Made by a program: the position numbers and the translations under genes. DNA of 64,000 nucleotides from Dawidia cretensis (GTDB lineage: Bacteria > Bacteroidota > Bacteroidia > Cytophagales > Cyclobacteriaceae): positions 1-64,000 of the forward strand of contig NZ_JAHESE010000015.1 in the NCBI RefSeq assembly GCF_018598175.1, written 5' to 3'. Shown piece by piece: positions 44,057-54,600 of the stretch. Numbering within the stretch: the first letter of the stretch is position 1; each line of letters opens with the position of its first letter. The notes under the pieces are model-generated. The model searched no databases and was not told where the DNA came from. It saw only the letters and a program-made list of their open reading frames with translations.

Positions 44057-44390
44057 AATTAAAGTGTTTGTAAAGTCGCTTGGACGTAAGGTAAACTCAT
44101 GCCACACCGCAAAAGGTGGGTAAAAGCCCTATTTAGTGGTCAAATGGCGTTGTGGCAGGTAACAAATGGGGAAAATCTTAGAAGGGCGGTTCCACACACC
44201 TGTTGCGAAATTCAACAATGTGTGGTATTCGATCTCATAAAAAACTCGGGTACACTTATTCCGAAATCGTTTGATATTCCCGTGCTTTGCAGAGACGACC
44301 CCAGATTTACAGGTCGCGACCCCGTACAGCAAAATTGATTTTCATCTCTTTTTACATTAAACTTATACACGAGTTTTACCTGAGCATACC
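44057..44390. other. 334-bp divergent intergenic region between the two SusC/sigma units
   Basis: It holds the promoters for the minus-strand SusC/SusD pair and the plus-strand sigma gene. The visible structures are the hairpin at 44192-44225 and a smaller CCAC...GTGG pairing near 44101-44116. No TAnnTTTG box is convincing on either strand, and I see no small gene. Confidence 0.5.
44192..44225. promoter_or_regulatory. Interrupted hairpin in the divergent control region
   Basis: CCACACA, CC, TGTTG, a 7-base loop, CAACA, A, TGTGTGG: two perfect stems (7 and 5 bp) separated by a small asymmetric bulge. It lies midway between the SusC start and the sigma start, so it could be a binding site for a dimeric regulator acting on both. 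Confidence 0.4.
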
Positions 44391-44972
44391 TTGCGACCAC
44401 TCCGCCACCATAGCGATGAAGAGCTTTTGAAGCTTATCCGGGAGTCCGATAAGGCGGCGTATGAGGAGATTTTTCACCGGTATTGGTACCGCTTGTACAG
44501 GATGGTGTTCAAGAGCACCGGCGAGCATGAAGAGGCGGAAGAGCTCGTACAAGAGCTGTTTTTGAAACTGTGGAAACGACGCGAGGAGCTCAAGGTCGTG
44601 AACCTCGCCCACTACCTGTTGGGTTCTGTCCGGAAACAACTGATCGATAAGATCCGCTCGAAGATCGTCCACCAAAAATACTGGGACCATTACCGCACTT
44701 TTATTCCCACCAGCGCTAATGAAACCGACAGCGCCGTGGCATTTGACGAGCTCAATGCTGAAATACAGCAAGCCATTAAACAGTTGCCCGAGAAGTCGCA
44801 GCAGGTGTTTCGCCTGAACCGGCTCGAAGGGCGCTCCGTATCGGAGATCGCGCAATTCCTGAAATTGTCCGAGCGCGCCATCGAATATCATCTTACAAAG
44901 TCTTTGAAGCAGCTTCGCGCGCATCTGAAAGACTATATCATTTCCCTCCTGCTTTGGGTTTTTCTTTTTTGA
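44391..44972 (+). CDS. ECF sigma factor of the SusC/FecR signalling type
   Basis: 193 aa. Region 2: DEELLKLIRESDKAAYEEIF ... EHEEAEELVQELFLKLWKRR. Region 4: IKQLPEKSQQVFRLNRLEGR ... SEIAQFLKLSERAIEYHLTK. The pattern is the Bacteroides-expansion RpoE-like family. The frame has no ATG until residue 39, inside region 2, and a stop lies just upstream (TAA at 44358), so translation almost certainly starts at the TTG at 44391. The C-terminus ends in a hydrophobic stretch (IISLLLWVFLF), unusual for a sigma factor. It is paired with the FecR gene 305 bp downstream and should activate the glycan locus when the STN-type SusC binds ligand. Confidence 0.93.
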   Translation: MRPLRHHSDEELLKLIRESDKAAYEEIFHRYWYRLYRMVFKSTGEHEEAEELVQELFLKLWKRREELKVVNLAHYLLGSVRKQLIDKIRSKIVHQKYWDHYRTFIPTSANETDSAVAFDELNAEIQQAIKQLPEKSQQVFRLNRLEGRSVSEIAQFLKLSERAIEYHLTKSLKQLRAHLKDYIISLLLWVFLF

Positions 44973-45277
44973 AGGACTGCTGCGGATACCCCTCAACAGC
45001 GGGGATGTCTCCGTGTTGAGCCCGTGTATTCTCCGAGTATAGCCCGACATAAGCCCGTGTAGAAGGACGGGGATATGTGGGGTTTTTCCCACGCTCCACT
45101 AACAGTCGTCTCCGCTTATTTCAGCCAATATGCTCACCAACACCTCAACCGATTGCGCTAAAACGAAGAAAATCAGCTAGATCCGACCTTGCAAAAAATA
45201 TTCGTCCGTGGTTTACGGTAAATCCCGACTTATCCGACTTCTATTCCAGATAAGGCCAAATAAACCGAACCGACGCG
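44973..45277. other. 305-bp spacer between sigma and FecR genes
   Basis: This is longer than usual for a sigma/FecR pair. It holds the 5 x 11-bp repeat at 45008-45062. The rest is AT-richer toward FecR (45180-45260) and may contain a separate promoter for the FecR-SusC-SusD transcript. I see no coding potential, since the 11-bp period is not a multiple of three and the frames are broken. Confidence 0.5.
45008..45062. repeat. Five tandem 11-bp repeats
   Basis: The units start at 45008, 45019, 45030, 45041 and 45052: TCTCCGTGTTG, AGCCCGTGTAT, TCTCCGAGTAT, AGCCCGACATA, AGCCCGTGTAG. CCG at positions 4-6 is invariant. The period of 11 bases is close to one DNA helical turn, so the sites would face the same side of the helix. 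Confidence 0.65.
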
Positions 45278-46279
45278 ATGGACGCTAAAGAATTTGATTC
45301 CCTACTGGAACGTTACAACACCAACACCTGCACGGCTGCGGAAAAACGGCTTGTCGAACATTGGATGAACAACCTCCAATCGCAAGACATCGATATCCCG
45401 GAACATGCCCGGGACGCCATAAAGAACAATCTTTGGGTTAAGATTGATAATCAGGTTTTGGCGGAGTCATCTGCCAAACCTGGTTTCAGTTACTGGAAAG
45501 TAGCGGCAGCGGTGGCGCTGCTGATCAGCTGCAGCTTCCTGCTATACCAGTACTTCACACCCGCAACCACCGGCGATGCGCCGATGCGCCTGGCAGATGG
45601 CAATCTCATACGCTTCATCAACACCACACGTGAACCGGTGCGGGTACCCCTCAAAGACGGGAGTGCCATTGTCGTACAACCGGGGGGCGAGCTGCGATAT
45701 CCGGAGACCTTTGGCAGCCAACGCGAGGTATTCCTTTCGGGCGAAGCCTTCTTTGATATAGCACGCGACCCCGCGCACCCCTTCCTGGTCCATGCCAACG
45801 AACTCACTACACGGGTATTGGGTACGAGCTTCGTGATCAAGGCATATGCCGACCGGAAGGAGATTGTCGTGTCGGTACGCACGGGCAAAGTTTCCGTCTT
45901 CCCGAAAGCATTGCCAGGGAGCATCACATCGTCACAGGAAATTATTCTTACACCCAACCAGCAGGTGGTCTACAAACGTCAGGAAGGTATAGCAGAGAAG
46001 CAACTGGTAGAAAGCCCGGCCGTATTGGTGCCGGTGCCGAGCACCACGCTGGTCTATACGAACGAGCCCGTGGCGAAACTGTTCCGAACGCTGGAGACGA
46101 TGTACGGCGTAACGATCGACTTTGACGAGCACGCTATCGAGCAGTGCCGCATTACGACCGAGCTGACTGACGAAGGTCTCTTTGAACGGATGGAAGTCAT
46201 CTGCCACGTTATCGATGCCACATATTATGTAGAGGATGGACATATCCGGGTGGAGTCACGCGGATGTATTGCGAATTGA
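45278..46279 (+). CDS. FecR-family anti-sigma factor
   Basis: 333 aa. A cytoplasmic N-terminal helical domain (KEFDSLLERYNTNTCTAAEK then RLVEHWM) binds the sigma factor. A single membrane helix lies near residues 70-88 (YWKVAAAVALLISCSFLLYQ). The periplasmic FecR domain includes VPLKDGSAIVVQPGGELRYP, FLSGEAFFDIARD and VLGTSFVIKAY. A C-terminal DUF4974-type domain follows (NEPVAKLFRTLETMYGVTID). It relays the signal from the STN domain of the SusC encoded 200 bp downstream to the sigma factor upstream. Domain order and length are ordinary for the family. Confidence 0.95.
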   Translation: MDAKEFDSLLERYNTNTCTAAEKRLVEHWMNNLQSQDIDIPEHARDAIKNNLWVKIDNQVLAESSAKPGFSYWKVAAAVALLISCSFLLYQYFTPATTGDAPMRLADGNLIRFINTTREPVRVPLKDGSAIVVQPGGELRYPETFGSQREVFLSGEAFFDIARDPAHPFLVHANELTTRVLGTSFVIKAYADRKEIVVSVRTGKVSVFPKALPGSITSSQEIILTPNQQVVYKRQEGIAEKQLVESPAVLVPVPSTTLVYTNEPVAKLFRTLETMYGVTIDFDEHAIEQCRITTELTDEGLFERMEVICHVIDATYYVEDGHIRVESRGCIAN

Positions 46280-46476
46280 GCCTACTGAAATGATACGATC
46301 TAACCTAAACCCTAACCCCTTGCTGCCTATGCAAAAATAGCATTACACTCCCACATATTTTTTAAAAACAAAAAGAGGCAGGTGATGTCGTGACCATCCC
46401 CCACCTCCATCAAGCCCTGCTGAGAAGTCAGCCTGGCCGGTTTTTGCCATTTTCACAAACAAAAACATCTAAATCT

Positions 46477-49400
46477 ATGAATAAATCCAGACCTGTTCAA
46501 TATGGGCTGTTATTGTTTCTTATGCGAGTGACACTAATTAACCTATTGATCGTCTCATTCACCATGTCCATGGTGTATGCTACTGACGCCGAAGCCCAGG
46601 AAGTGCTGGACCGGCGGGTGACGCTTGATGTCGACGCCGTCGAAGTACAGGACGTGCTGACACTGCTCGGTAAACAAGCAAAAGTCAAATTCACCTACAA
46701 CCCCAGTCAGATCCCGATTCACAACCGCATCACCATGCACGTGACAGACCAGAAGTTATCGGATGTGCTGGCGAATGTGTTGCATGAAAATATAGACTAT
46801 AAAGTTATCGGTAAGCAGATTGCGTTGAAGCCCCAGCAACCTTCGCTGACAACTGCGGAGCAGCCCGTGGCCTCGACAACAGATGCCTTGTACGGTCCGA
46901 TCATTACCGGAAAGATTACCGATGCTACCGGCGCACCCTTGCCCGGCGTAAACGTGATTGTGAAAGGAACGACTATCGGCACCACGGCAAATGCCAACGG
47001 CGAGTATTCGTTGGAAATACCGGGTGACGATGCGATACTGGTGTTCTCGTTCATTGGCTATGCTACGCAGGAAGTATTAACTTCTGGGCGCACTACGGTG
47101 GATGCTACCCTGGAAGAAGACATTCAGTCCCTCGGAGAAGTGATTGTAGTCGGCTACGGCACGCAGGAAAAGAAGGAAGTTACGAGTGCAATCTCGCAAG
47201 TGTCGGGTGACGACATTCGCAAGAGCTCGGCTATCTCGATCTCCAACTCCCTGGCCGGGCGCATGCCCGGCCTGATCGTCAACCAGCGCAACGCCGAGCC
47301 CGGACGCGACGATGCCAGCATCTTCATTCGCGGTATTGCCACGACGGGGAGCAGTCAAGCCCTGATCGTCATCGACGGCGTGGCCAACCGCGACGGTATT
47401 TCGCGTTTGGACCCCAATGATATTGAAACGCTGACGGTGTTGAAAGATGCCTCGGCCGCGATCTACGGGGCACAAGCTGCCAACGGCGTGGTGTTGATTA
47501 CGACCAAGCGTGGTAAGACGGGTAAGCCGACACTGAACTATAGCTTTAACCAGGGTTTTGTTAGTCCCACCCGGTTTATGGAGATGTCGGACGCCGCCAC
47601 CTTCGCGCGCAGCGTGAATGATATCTTACCAAACTCCTATACCGACGAGCAAATAGCGCAATATCAAAATGGCACACGTCCCAGTACCAACTGGATGAAG
47701 GAGTCGTTTGATGGCCACTACCTGCAAAACCGGCACAACGTGACGTTGAGCGGTGGCACGGAGGCAGTGAAGTATTTTATCTCCGGAGGTACCGCCTATC
47801 AAGGGCCGCTGCTGACGGGTGACGAGACTACCAAATACCGTCAGTACAACCTTCGTTCGAACATCGACGCGCAGATGTCGAAGATCCTGACCATCGGGCT
47901 CGACCTCGCGGGGCGTCGTGAGAACCGGAACTTCCTGCAGACCGATCCTAACATTACTTACCAAGCAGCACTGCTGACACCGCCCACGCTACCCGCTACT
48001 ATACAAGGATTGCCTACGCGCGGACGCCTCGGACAAAATCCACTGGCAATTGCCGCCGGCAACGGATATGATAAGCTCGAACGCACGGTATTAAACAGCA
48101 CCTTTAAGTTCGACCTGAAGCTTCCGTTTATCGAAGGGTTGTCCGTCGATGGCTTTGCCGCGCTTGACATCGTCAACGACTTCCGTAAGATCTGGCAGCA
48201 GCCCTATACATTCTATGACGTTGACGCGGATGGCAATCCGGTGCCGGTGCAGTCGCCTGAGACGCCTCAGCTTACGGAGAACTACCAACGACAAGAGTCG
48301 GTTACGCTTAACGCCAAGCTTAAATACGAACGCACCTTTGGCGCACATCACTTCACGGGCTTCATCGCGTACGAGCAGAACAAGAACCGCATGGACAGCC
48401 TTTCAGCCCGTCGCACGGGTTTTGAATCTGGCCAGATCGATCAGCTTTTTGCCGGCAACCAGTCCAACCAAACGGCTAACGGCACCGCGCGTAAAGGCGC
48501 ACGCCAGAATTACTTCGGCCGTCTGACATACGACTTTGAAGACAGGTATTTTGTACAGGCGCACTTCCGCTATGACGGCTCTCAGATCTTCCCTCCGGGC
48601 AAGCGCTTTGGGTTTTTTCCCGGTGTATCGTTGGGCTGGCGTATTTCCGAAGAAGCATTTATGCAGAATCAAACGATCCTAAGCAACCTGAAGCTCCGCG
48701 GCTCGTGGGGCAAGCTGGGGAATGACCGCGTAAACCAGTTCCAGTACCTGGATGTCTTCACGTTCAACACACGGTCGGGTGGTAACTATGTGATCGGCGG
48801 AAACAACGTACAGGTATTGAATCCGAAAGTGATCGCGAACCCCAACATCACGTGGGAGAAGCAGACTACACTGGACATCGGTTTGGAAGCTGGCTTCCTG
48901 AATAATCACCTGACCTTCGAAGCTGATTTCTTCCTGAGCAAACGGAAAGACATCCTTGCACAGCGTAACGTTACCGTGCCGCAGTATACCGGCTTGCTCT
49001 TGCCATCGGAGAACATTGGAAAGGTTGATAACAAAGGTATCGATGGCCAAGTGACGTACCGTGGTAACGTAGGTGACCTGAACTTTACCGTAGGCGCCAA
49101 CATGACCTTTGCCCGCAACAAGATCGTGTTCATCGATGACGGCAACATCTTTACAGAAGCCTATCAAAAGCGCGAAGGCAGGCCGATCGGCGAAGAGGGT
49201 ATTAACGGAACGAAACTGGCGTATGAGGTGGTTGGTATATACCGGACCGAAGAAGATCTGACAAAGTATCCGAGCCCCGGCGCGCAGGTGGGCGACTTTA
49301 TATACCGCGACGTGAACGGCGACGAGGTGATCGATACGGACGATCGCGTGCGGCAGAACAGGACCTCCACACCCCAGTTGCAGTACGGCCTCAACCTCGG

Positions 49401-49833
49401 TGCACAGTGGAACGGATTTGACTTCAGCCTGCTGTTCCAGGGCCAGGCCCGTGCCACGCAGGAGATCACGTATAACTTTGGTGCATCCAGCAATGCGGCG
49501 GCGTACTTCCTGGAAAACGCCTGGCGTGCAGACTTCACCGATGCTCCGATGGCACGTATCAACTCGACCTATAGCAAACAGACCAATGACGTATGGTTAC
49601 GAAACATTAACTTCCTACGGTTAAAATCGGTCGAGCTTGGCTATACCCTGCCACACGCGCTGGTGTCGCGTGCCGGCATCCAGAACCTGCGCTTCTATGT
49701 CAACGGTTTTAACCTGCTGACGTTTGACTCGCTGAAAAAGGATGGCCTGCCGGACCCGGAAAGCACGAACATTCAGGGATGGGTATTTCCCCAGACCAAG
49801 AGCATCAACTTCGGTTTAAACTTAACTCTCTAA
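46477..49833 (+). CDS. SusC/RagA transporter with STN signalling domain
   Basis: About 1118 aa from the ATG at 46477; the frame extends upstream to a GTG at 46390, but those 29 residues do not fit a signal peptide. The signal sequence is long (LLLFLMRVTLINLLIVSFTM, end near AEAQ). An STN domain follows at about 45-115 (RRVTLDVDAVEVQDVLTLLG; SDVLANVLHENIDYKVIGKQ), then the carboxypeptidase-like domain (ITGKITDATGAPLPGVNVIV) and the plug (VVVGYGTQEKKEVTSAISQV; ALIVIDGVANRDG; TVLKDASAAIYGAQAANGVV). The barrel ends in FGLNLTL. The STN domain makes it the sensor for the FecR/sigma pair upstream, so ligand binding should induce the downstream glycosidase genes. Confidence 0.96.
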   Translation: MNKSRPVQYGLLLFLMRVTLINLLIVSFTMSMVYATDAEAQEVLDRRVTLDVDAVEVQDVLTLLGKQAKVKFTYNPSQIPIHNRITMHVTDQKLSDVLANVLHENIDYKVIGKQIALKPQQPSLTTAEQPVASTTDALYGPIITGKITDATGAPLPGVNVIVKGTTIGTTANANGEYSLEIPGDDAILVFSFIGYATQEVLTSGRTTVDATLEEDIQSLGEVIVVGYGTQEKKEVTSAISQVSGDDIRKSSAISISNSLAGRMPGLIVNQRNAEPGRDDASIFIRGIATTGSSQALIVIDGVANRDGISRLDPNDIETLTVLKDASAAIYGAQAANGVVLITTKRGKTGKPTLNYSFNQGFVSPTRFMEMSDAATFARSVNDILPNSYTDEQIAQYQNGTRPSTNWMKESFDGHYLQNRHNVTLSGGTEAVKYFISGGTAYQGPLLTGDETTKYRQYNLRSNIDAQMSKILTIGLDLAGRRENRNFLQTDPNITYQAALLTPPTLPATIQGLPTRGRLGQNPLAIAAGNGYDKLERTVLNSTFKFDLKLPFIEGLSVDGFAALDIVNDFRKIWQQPYTFYDVDADGNPVPVQSPETPQLTENYQRQESVTLNAKLKYERTFGAHHFTGFIAYEQNKNRMDSLSARRTGFESGQIDQLFAGNQSNQTANGTARKGARQNYFGRLTYDFEDRYFVQAHFRYDGSQIFPPGKRFGFFPGVSLGWRISEEAFMQNQTILSNLKLRGSWGKLGNDRVNQFQYLDVFTFNTRSGGNYVIGGNNVQVLNPKVIANPNITWEKQTTLDIGLEAGFLNNHLTFEADFFLSKRKDILAQRNVTVPQYTGLLLPSENIGKVDNKGIDGQVTYRGNVGDLNFTVGANMTFARNKIVFIDDGNIFTEAYQKREGRPIGEEGINGTKLAYEVVGIYRTEEDLTKYPSPGAQVGDFIYRDVNGDEVIDTDDRVRQNRTSTPQLQYGLNLGAQWNGFDFSLLFQGQARATQEITYNFGASSNAAAYFLENAWRADFTDAPMARINSTYSKQTNDVWLRNINFLRLKSVELGYTLPHALVSRAGIQNLRFYVNGFNLLTFDSLKKDGLPDPESTNIQGWVFPQTKSINFGLNLTL

Positions 49834-49845
49834 CGGATGCCCTGT

Positions 49846-51558
49846 ATGAAGATCAAGAAATTACTATACATATCCCTTGCGGCCCTCGTATGGATGGGCA
49901 TCGCATCCTGCTCCGACGACATCCTGGACCAGAAACCGCTGGACTCGTTCAGCGAAGTAGACGTCTTTGTCGACAAGGCGCTGCTGACGGATTTTGTCAA
50001 CGGCACTTACCGCGGCATTCGTCATCCATTTGCCGAAGAGAATACCTTCCTCCTGCTCGATGCCATGACCGACAACGCCTATTCGCAGCACGGTGGCCAA
50101 CAAGCCCTCCGGAACTACACTCAGGGCCTTATGACCCGCGACAACGGTGAGAGCGCCAACCTCGGCACCTGGAATAACGCCTATACTTATATCCGCCGGG
50201 TAAATCTGTTCTTTGAGAAAACGGTGAACTCGCCGGTCGAGGCTGCAGCGCTTACGCAGCTGTCGGGCGAAATGCAGTTCGTCCGTGCGTATCTATACCT
50301 GGAGCTGTTAAGCTGGTACGGCGGTGTGCCGATCATCACCACGACGTTCGACCTGGGGCAAGCCGACTACGATGTCGCCCGTAATTCCGCGGAAGAAGTT
50401 GGCGCCTTCATCGTTAGCGAGTGTGATGCTGCTGTGGAGAAGTTGGGCGATGTTACTACAACACCTGTAGGCCGTGCAACCAAAGAAGCAGCCCTGGCAC
50501 TGAAAGCCCGGACGTTGCTTTACATGGCAAGCCCGCTGTATAACCCCAACAACGAGCAGTCGCGGTGGACCGCGGCCCGTGACGCCAACAGGGTTGTGAT
50601 GGACCTGCCGGGATTTCCCATCATTACCGAAGGCGATCAGTATGGAGAGATTTTTAACGGAAGAAGCAATGCGGAGATCATCTTCGCGCGTCGCTTTACC
50701 GTCAACAATCCGCATGGCGGCGGTTCGTGGGGCGTGAACCTCTGGCTATACTCCAACGGTCTGGGTGGATGGAGCAACATCACTCCGACACAAAACCTGG
50801 TGGATAGCTATGAAATGACCAATGGTGTGCTGCCGGCAGAGACTGGCTCCGGGTATGACCCACAGAATCCGTATGTGAACCGTGACCCACGCTTTGCCGA
50901 ATCTATTCTATACAACGGTGCTGTCATTGCCGACCCCATCAACGGCGGCACGCGCGAGATGCAATTCTGGACCGCACCGGAAGGATCGCCGGAAGGAACA
51001 TTGCAAGGCAAGGATTCGCCACAGGGGCCCTCTGGCCCCAATGCATCGCGTACAGGGTATAACTTCCGCAAGTTCCTGGACGAAGGGAAAAAGGCCGACG
51101 CCGGCGGCGCCGATGAGAACCTGAGCCCGTGGATTTACTTCCGCATTACCGAGTTCTACCTAAACTATGCGGAAGCCCAAATCGCACTGAACAACGATGG
51201 CGAAGCCCGCACAGCCATTAATGCCGTGCGCCACCGGGTAGGTATGCCGGACGTAAACGAAAGCGGCGATGCACTTTTGGAGCGCTATCGGAATGAACGC
51301 CGCGTGGAGCTGGCCCTCGAGAACCATCGCTTCTTTGACATTCGGCGCTGGAAGATCGGTCCTGATGCGTTAGATAAACCGGCCATGGGCGTAAAAGTTA
51401 CCAAAGACGCGGGCGGCGACATTACCTATGATTACAGCTGGGTATCGGATGCTACCCGTAATTGGGAAGACAAGATGTATTTCTTCCCAATACCATACTC
51501 GGAAATTCAGCGGAGCCACGACATGCTTTCACAAAATCCCGGCTACGAAACAAATTAA
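49846..51558 (+). CDS. SusD/RagB-type glycan-binding lipoprotein
   Basis: About 570 aa from the ATG at 49846, 12 bp after the SusC stop; an ATG three codons earlier is possible. The lipobox is VWMGIASC, followed by SDDILDQKPLDSFSEVDVFV. SusD features include NGTYRGIRHPFAEENTFLLL; the helical core with GEMQFVRAYLYLELLSWYGG then VPIIT; and the C-terminal TAINAVRHRVGMPDV and ERRVELALENHRFFDIRRWK. It caps the SusC pore and presents oligosaccharide. A hairpin follows the stop (51577-51603), and that may reduce read-through into the enzyme genes. Confidence 0.96.
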   Translation: MKIKKLLYISLAALVWMGIASCSDDILDQKPLDSFSEVDVFVDKALLTDFVNGTYRGIRHPFAEENTFLLLDAMTDNAYSQHGGQQALRNYTQGLMTRDNGESANLGTWNNAYTYIRRVNLFFEKTVNSPVEAAALTQLSGEMQFVRAYLYLELLSWYGGVPIITTTFDLGQADYDVARNSAEEVGAFIVSECDAAVEKLGDVTTTPVGRATKEAALALKARTLLYMASPLYNPNNEQSRWTAARDANRVVMDLPGFPIITEGDQYGEIFNGRSNAEIIFARRFTVNNPHGGGSWGVNLWLYSNGLGGWSNITPTQNLVDSYEMTNGVLPAETGSGYDPQNPYVNRDPRFAESILYNGAVIADPINGGTREMQFWTAPEGSPEGTLQGKDSPQGPSGPNASRTGYNFRKFLDEGKKADAGGADENLSPWIYFRITEFYLNYAEAQIALNNDGEARTAINAVRHRVGMPDVNESGDALLERYRNERRVELALENHRFFDIRRWKIGPDALDKPAMGVKVTKDAGGDITYDYSWVSDATRNWEDKMYFFPIPYSEIQRSHDMLSQNPGYETN

Positions 51559-51576
51559 GTAAATGTGACCTTATAC

Positions 51577-51603
51577 AAGCAGCGGGGCGTGTTCCCGCTG
51601 CTT
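51577..51603 (+). terminator. Hairpin after SusD, possible attenuator
   Basis: AAGCAGCGGG (51577-51586) pairs with CCCGCTGCTT (51594-51603) around a 7-base loop and is followed by a pyrimidine-rich stretch (TCCTTTC). It lies between SusD and the VCBS gene, a common place for partial termination in such operons. Confidence 0.6.
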
Positions 51604-51642
51604 TCCTTTCGTCAGACATTCTTTACGCTTACCTGAACGACC

Positions 51643-54600
51643 ATGCCTCAAAGGCCCTCTATTTGTATTGGCATCGTGCTCATACTGTTTCAGCAGTGCA
51701 GTCCGAAGAAACAGTTTACGGAGATGAGCGCATCCGAAACGGGCATCCGGTTCCGTAACCAGATCACGGAAACGGAGCACAACAACATCATGACCTACGA
51801 GTATATGTATAACGGGGCCGGCGTCGCAACAGGTGACCTGAACCAGGATGGCCTGCCCGATCTATACCTCGTGGGCAACTCCATGCCTAACAAGTTGTAC
51901 GTGAACAAAGGCCAGTGGAAGTTCGAAGATATTACCGAGACCTCCGGCACCGGCGGCCGGCCCGACTGGAAGACCGGCATCACCATGGCGGATGTAAACG
52001 GCGACGGCTGGCTTGACCTCTACCTTTGCTACTCGGGCAATACCACCGGCGAGCGCCTGGACAAACCCGTTATTCGCGACCATCCCGGACGCGCTAACCA
52101 ACTCTTTATCAACCGCGGCTGTGAGCCGGGCGGCATCCCCACGTTTACCGAATCGGCCAAAGCCTATGGTCTCGATGCCATCGGCACCTTTTCGACGCAA
52201 TCGTATTTCTTTGACTACGATCGAGACGGCGATCTGGACATGTTTTTACTTAACCATGCCAACATGTTTTATGCGCCGTTTTACAATGTAAAAAAGCTAC
52301 GTGCCTTACGGCATCCGTACTTTGGCAACAAATTATACCGGAATGAAGGTGAGCACTTTGTCGAGGTCAGCGAAGCCGCCGGTATCCACGGCAGTGGCCT
52401 CAACTTCGGGCTCAGCGCCGCCATCAGCGATCTGAACGGCGACCATTGGCCCGACCTGTATGTTACCAACGACTACGACGAGCAGGACTTTTGTTATGTC
52501 AACAACGGTGACGGCACCTTCCGTGAAGTGTCACATACCCTGTTTGGCCACTTATCCAAGTATGGCATGGGCTCGGACATTGCCGATATCAACAACGACG
52601 GCCTGCCCGATGTATACGTGGTGGATATGCTTCCCGAAGACAACCACCGGCAGAAATTGCTGAAGGGTGCGGATGAGTACGACAAGGTGATGCTGGCGGC
52701 CGACAGTGGTTATCATTTTCAATACATGCGCAATACGCTGCAGCTCAACCGTGGCCTGGCTCCCGACAGTCTACCCCGCTTTAGCGAGGTGGCGCAACTA
52801 TCAGGCATTTCAAATACCGATTGGAGCTGGGCTCCCCTTCTTGCGGACTTTGACAACGACGGTCTGCGCGACTTGTTTACGACCAATGGTTATCTGCGCG
52901 ACTATACCAACCAGGACTTTCTGAAATATAAAGTAAGCGACGCTCTTCAAAAGACTTCCAAAGACAAGCAGGCGATCAATGTGATGAACCTGATCCAGAC
53001 CATGCCTGCGACGAAGTTAAAGAAGTATATCTTCCGGAACACAGACGGTCTTCATTTTCAAAACGTGACGGAGGCATGGGGTCTGACACAAGAGACCATT
53101 TCCAACGGCACGGCCTATGCGGATTTTGACAACGACGGCGACCTCGACCTGGTGGTAAACAACCTCAACGACGAAGTGACGCTGCTCCAAAATCACGCGG
53201 AGTCCATTCAGCAACATCATTATATCAAGCTGCGGTTGGATGGACGCAAGCCCAATAAACACGGCATAGGCGCGGCCATTACCATCACCCTATCCGACGG
53301 TCGGAGGTTATTCCAGGAGGCGCATTTCAGCCGTGGATATCAGTCCTCGGTTGAGCCTGTCATGACCATTGGCATTGGCAACGCGACGTTCGCACAACAG
53401 ATCGATGTGCGTTGGCCAGACGGTACGCAATCTATCCAGGCGCTGGTCACTGCTGACCGGCTGGTAGTGATCGATCAGGCCACGTCGGCGCCAGTGGATG
53501 CCGACGTGGCTATGCCTCGCCCCGCCTTGTTAACAGACGTCACCGCCCGTGCAGGGCTTCGATTCAGACATCGTGAGAATACACACATCGATTTTAAATA
53601 CCAACGCCTGTTGCTGGCCCAGCTGTCACGCCTCGGTGGGAAGCTGGCAATAGCCGATGTAAATGGCGATGGCAACGACGACGTTTTTTTTGCCGGAGCT
53701 TCCGGCCAGCCGCGCAAGTTGTATTTGGGGACAAACGACGGTCACCTGATCGATGCACCGCAGCAACCGTGGGATAAAGGGCCGGTGCTCCATGAAGACA
53801 CCGGCATGACATTCTTTGATGCCGACGGTGACGGCGATGTCGATCTATACCTGGTCAGCGGCGGCAATGAATTTTCCAGTGGTGACCCTTTTTATCAGGA
53901 TCGTCTATACCTGAACGACGGCAAGGGTGTGTTCCAGGCTGCATTTACGGCACTGCCTTCTGAACAAACCAGTGGAAGTTGCGTCATTGCCTCCGACTAT
54001 GACCACGACGGTGACCTCGACTTGTTTGTGGGCGGCCGGTTGGCCGCGCAACAGTATCCGTTGTTTCCGAAAAGCTATCTGCTGCGAAACGATACACGCA
54101 ACGGCCAGGTAAAATTTACCGATGTTACCGAAACCGCCGGACACGACTTGTCGCGTGTAGGCATGGTGACTGATGCACGCTGGGCCGATATCAACCGCGA
54201 CGGCTGGGCCGATCTGATCGTGGTTGGCGAGTGGATGCCCGTAAGCATATTTATCAATCAACAAGGTTCCCTGGCTCCTTCCACGCAGATCCCCAATCCC
54301 AAGCAAAGCCGGGGCTGGTGGTGTGCCATCACCGATGCCGACGTGGACGGCGACGGTGATGTCGACTTTCTGCTGGGCAATGCGGGGCTGAATATGGCGC
54401 TGCACGCATCTACGGAAGAACCCATCGAGTGTTTTATGCAGGACATCAACGGCGACGGTGCCATTGACCCCATCGTGTGCAGTTACATTCAAGGCAAACG
54501 CTATCCGCATCCTTCGCGCGACGAGCTGTTAGACCAGGTCACCCCGCTGCGCAAGAGGTTTATACGCTATGCCGATTATGCCGATGCCACGATTGAAGAT

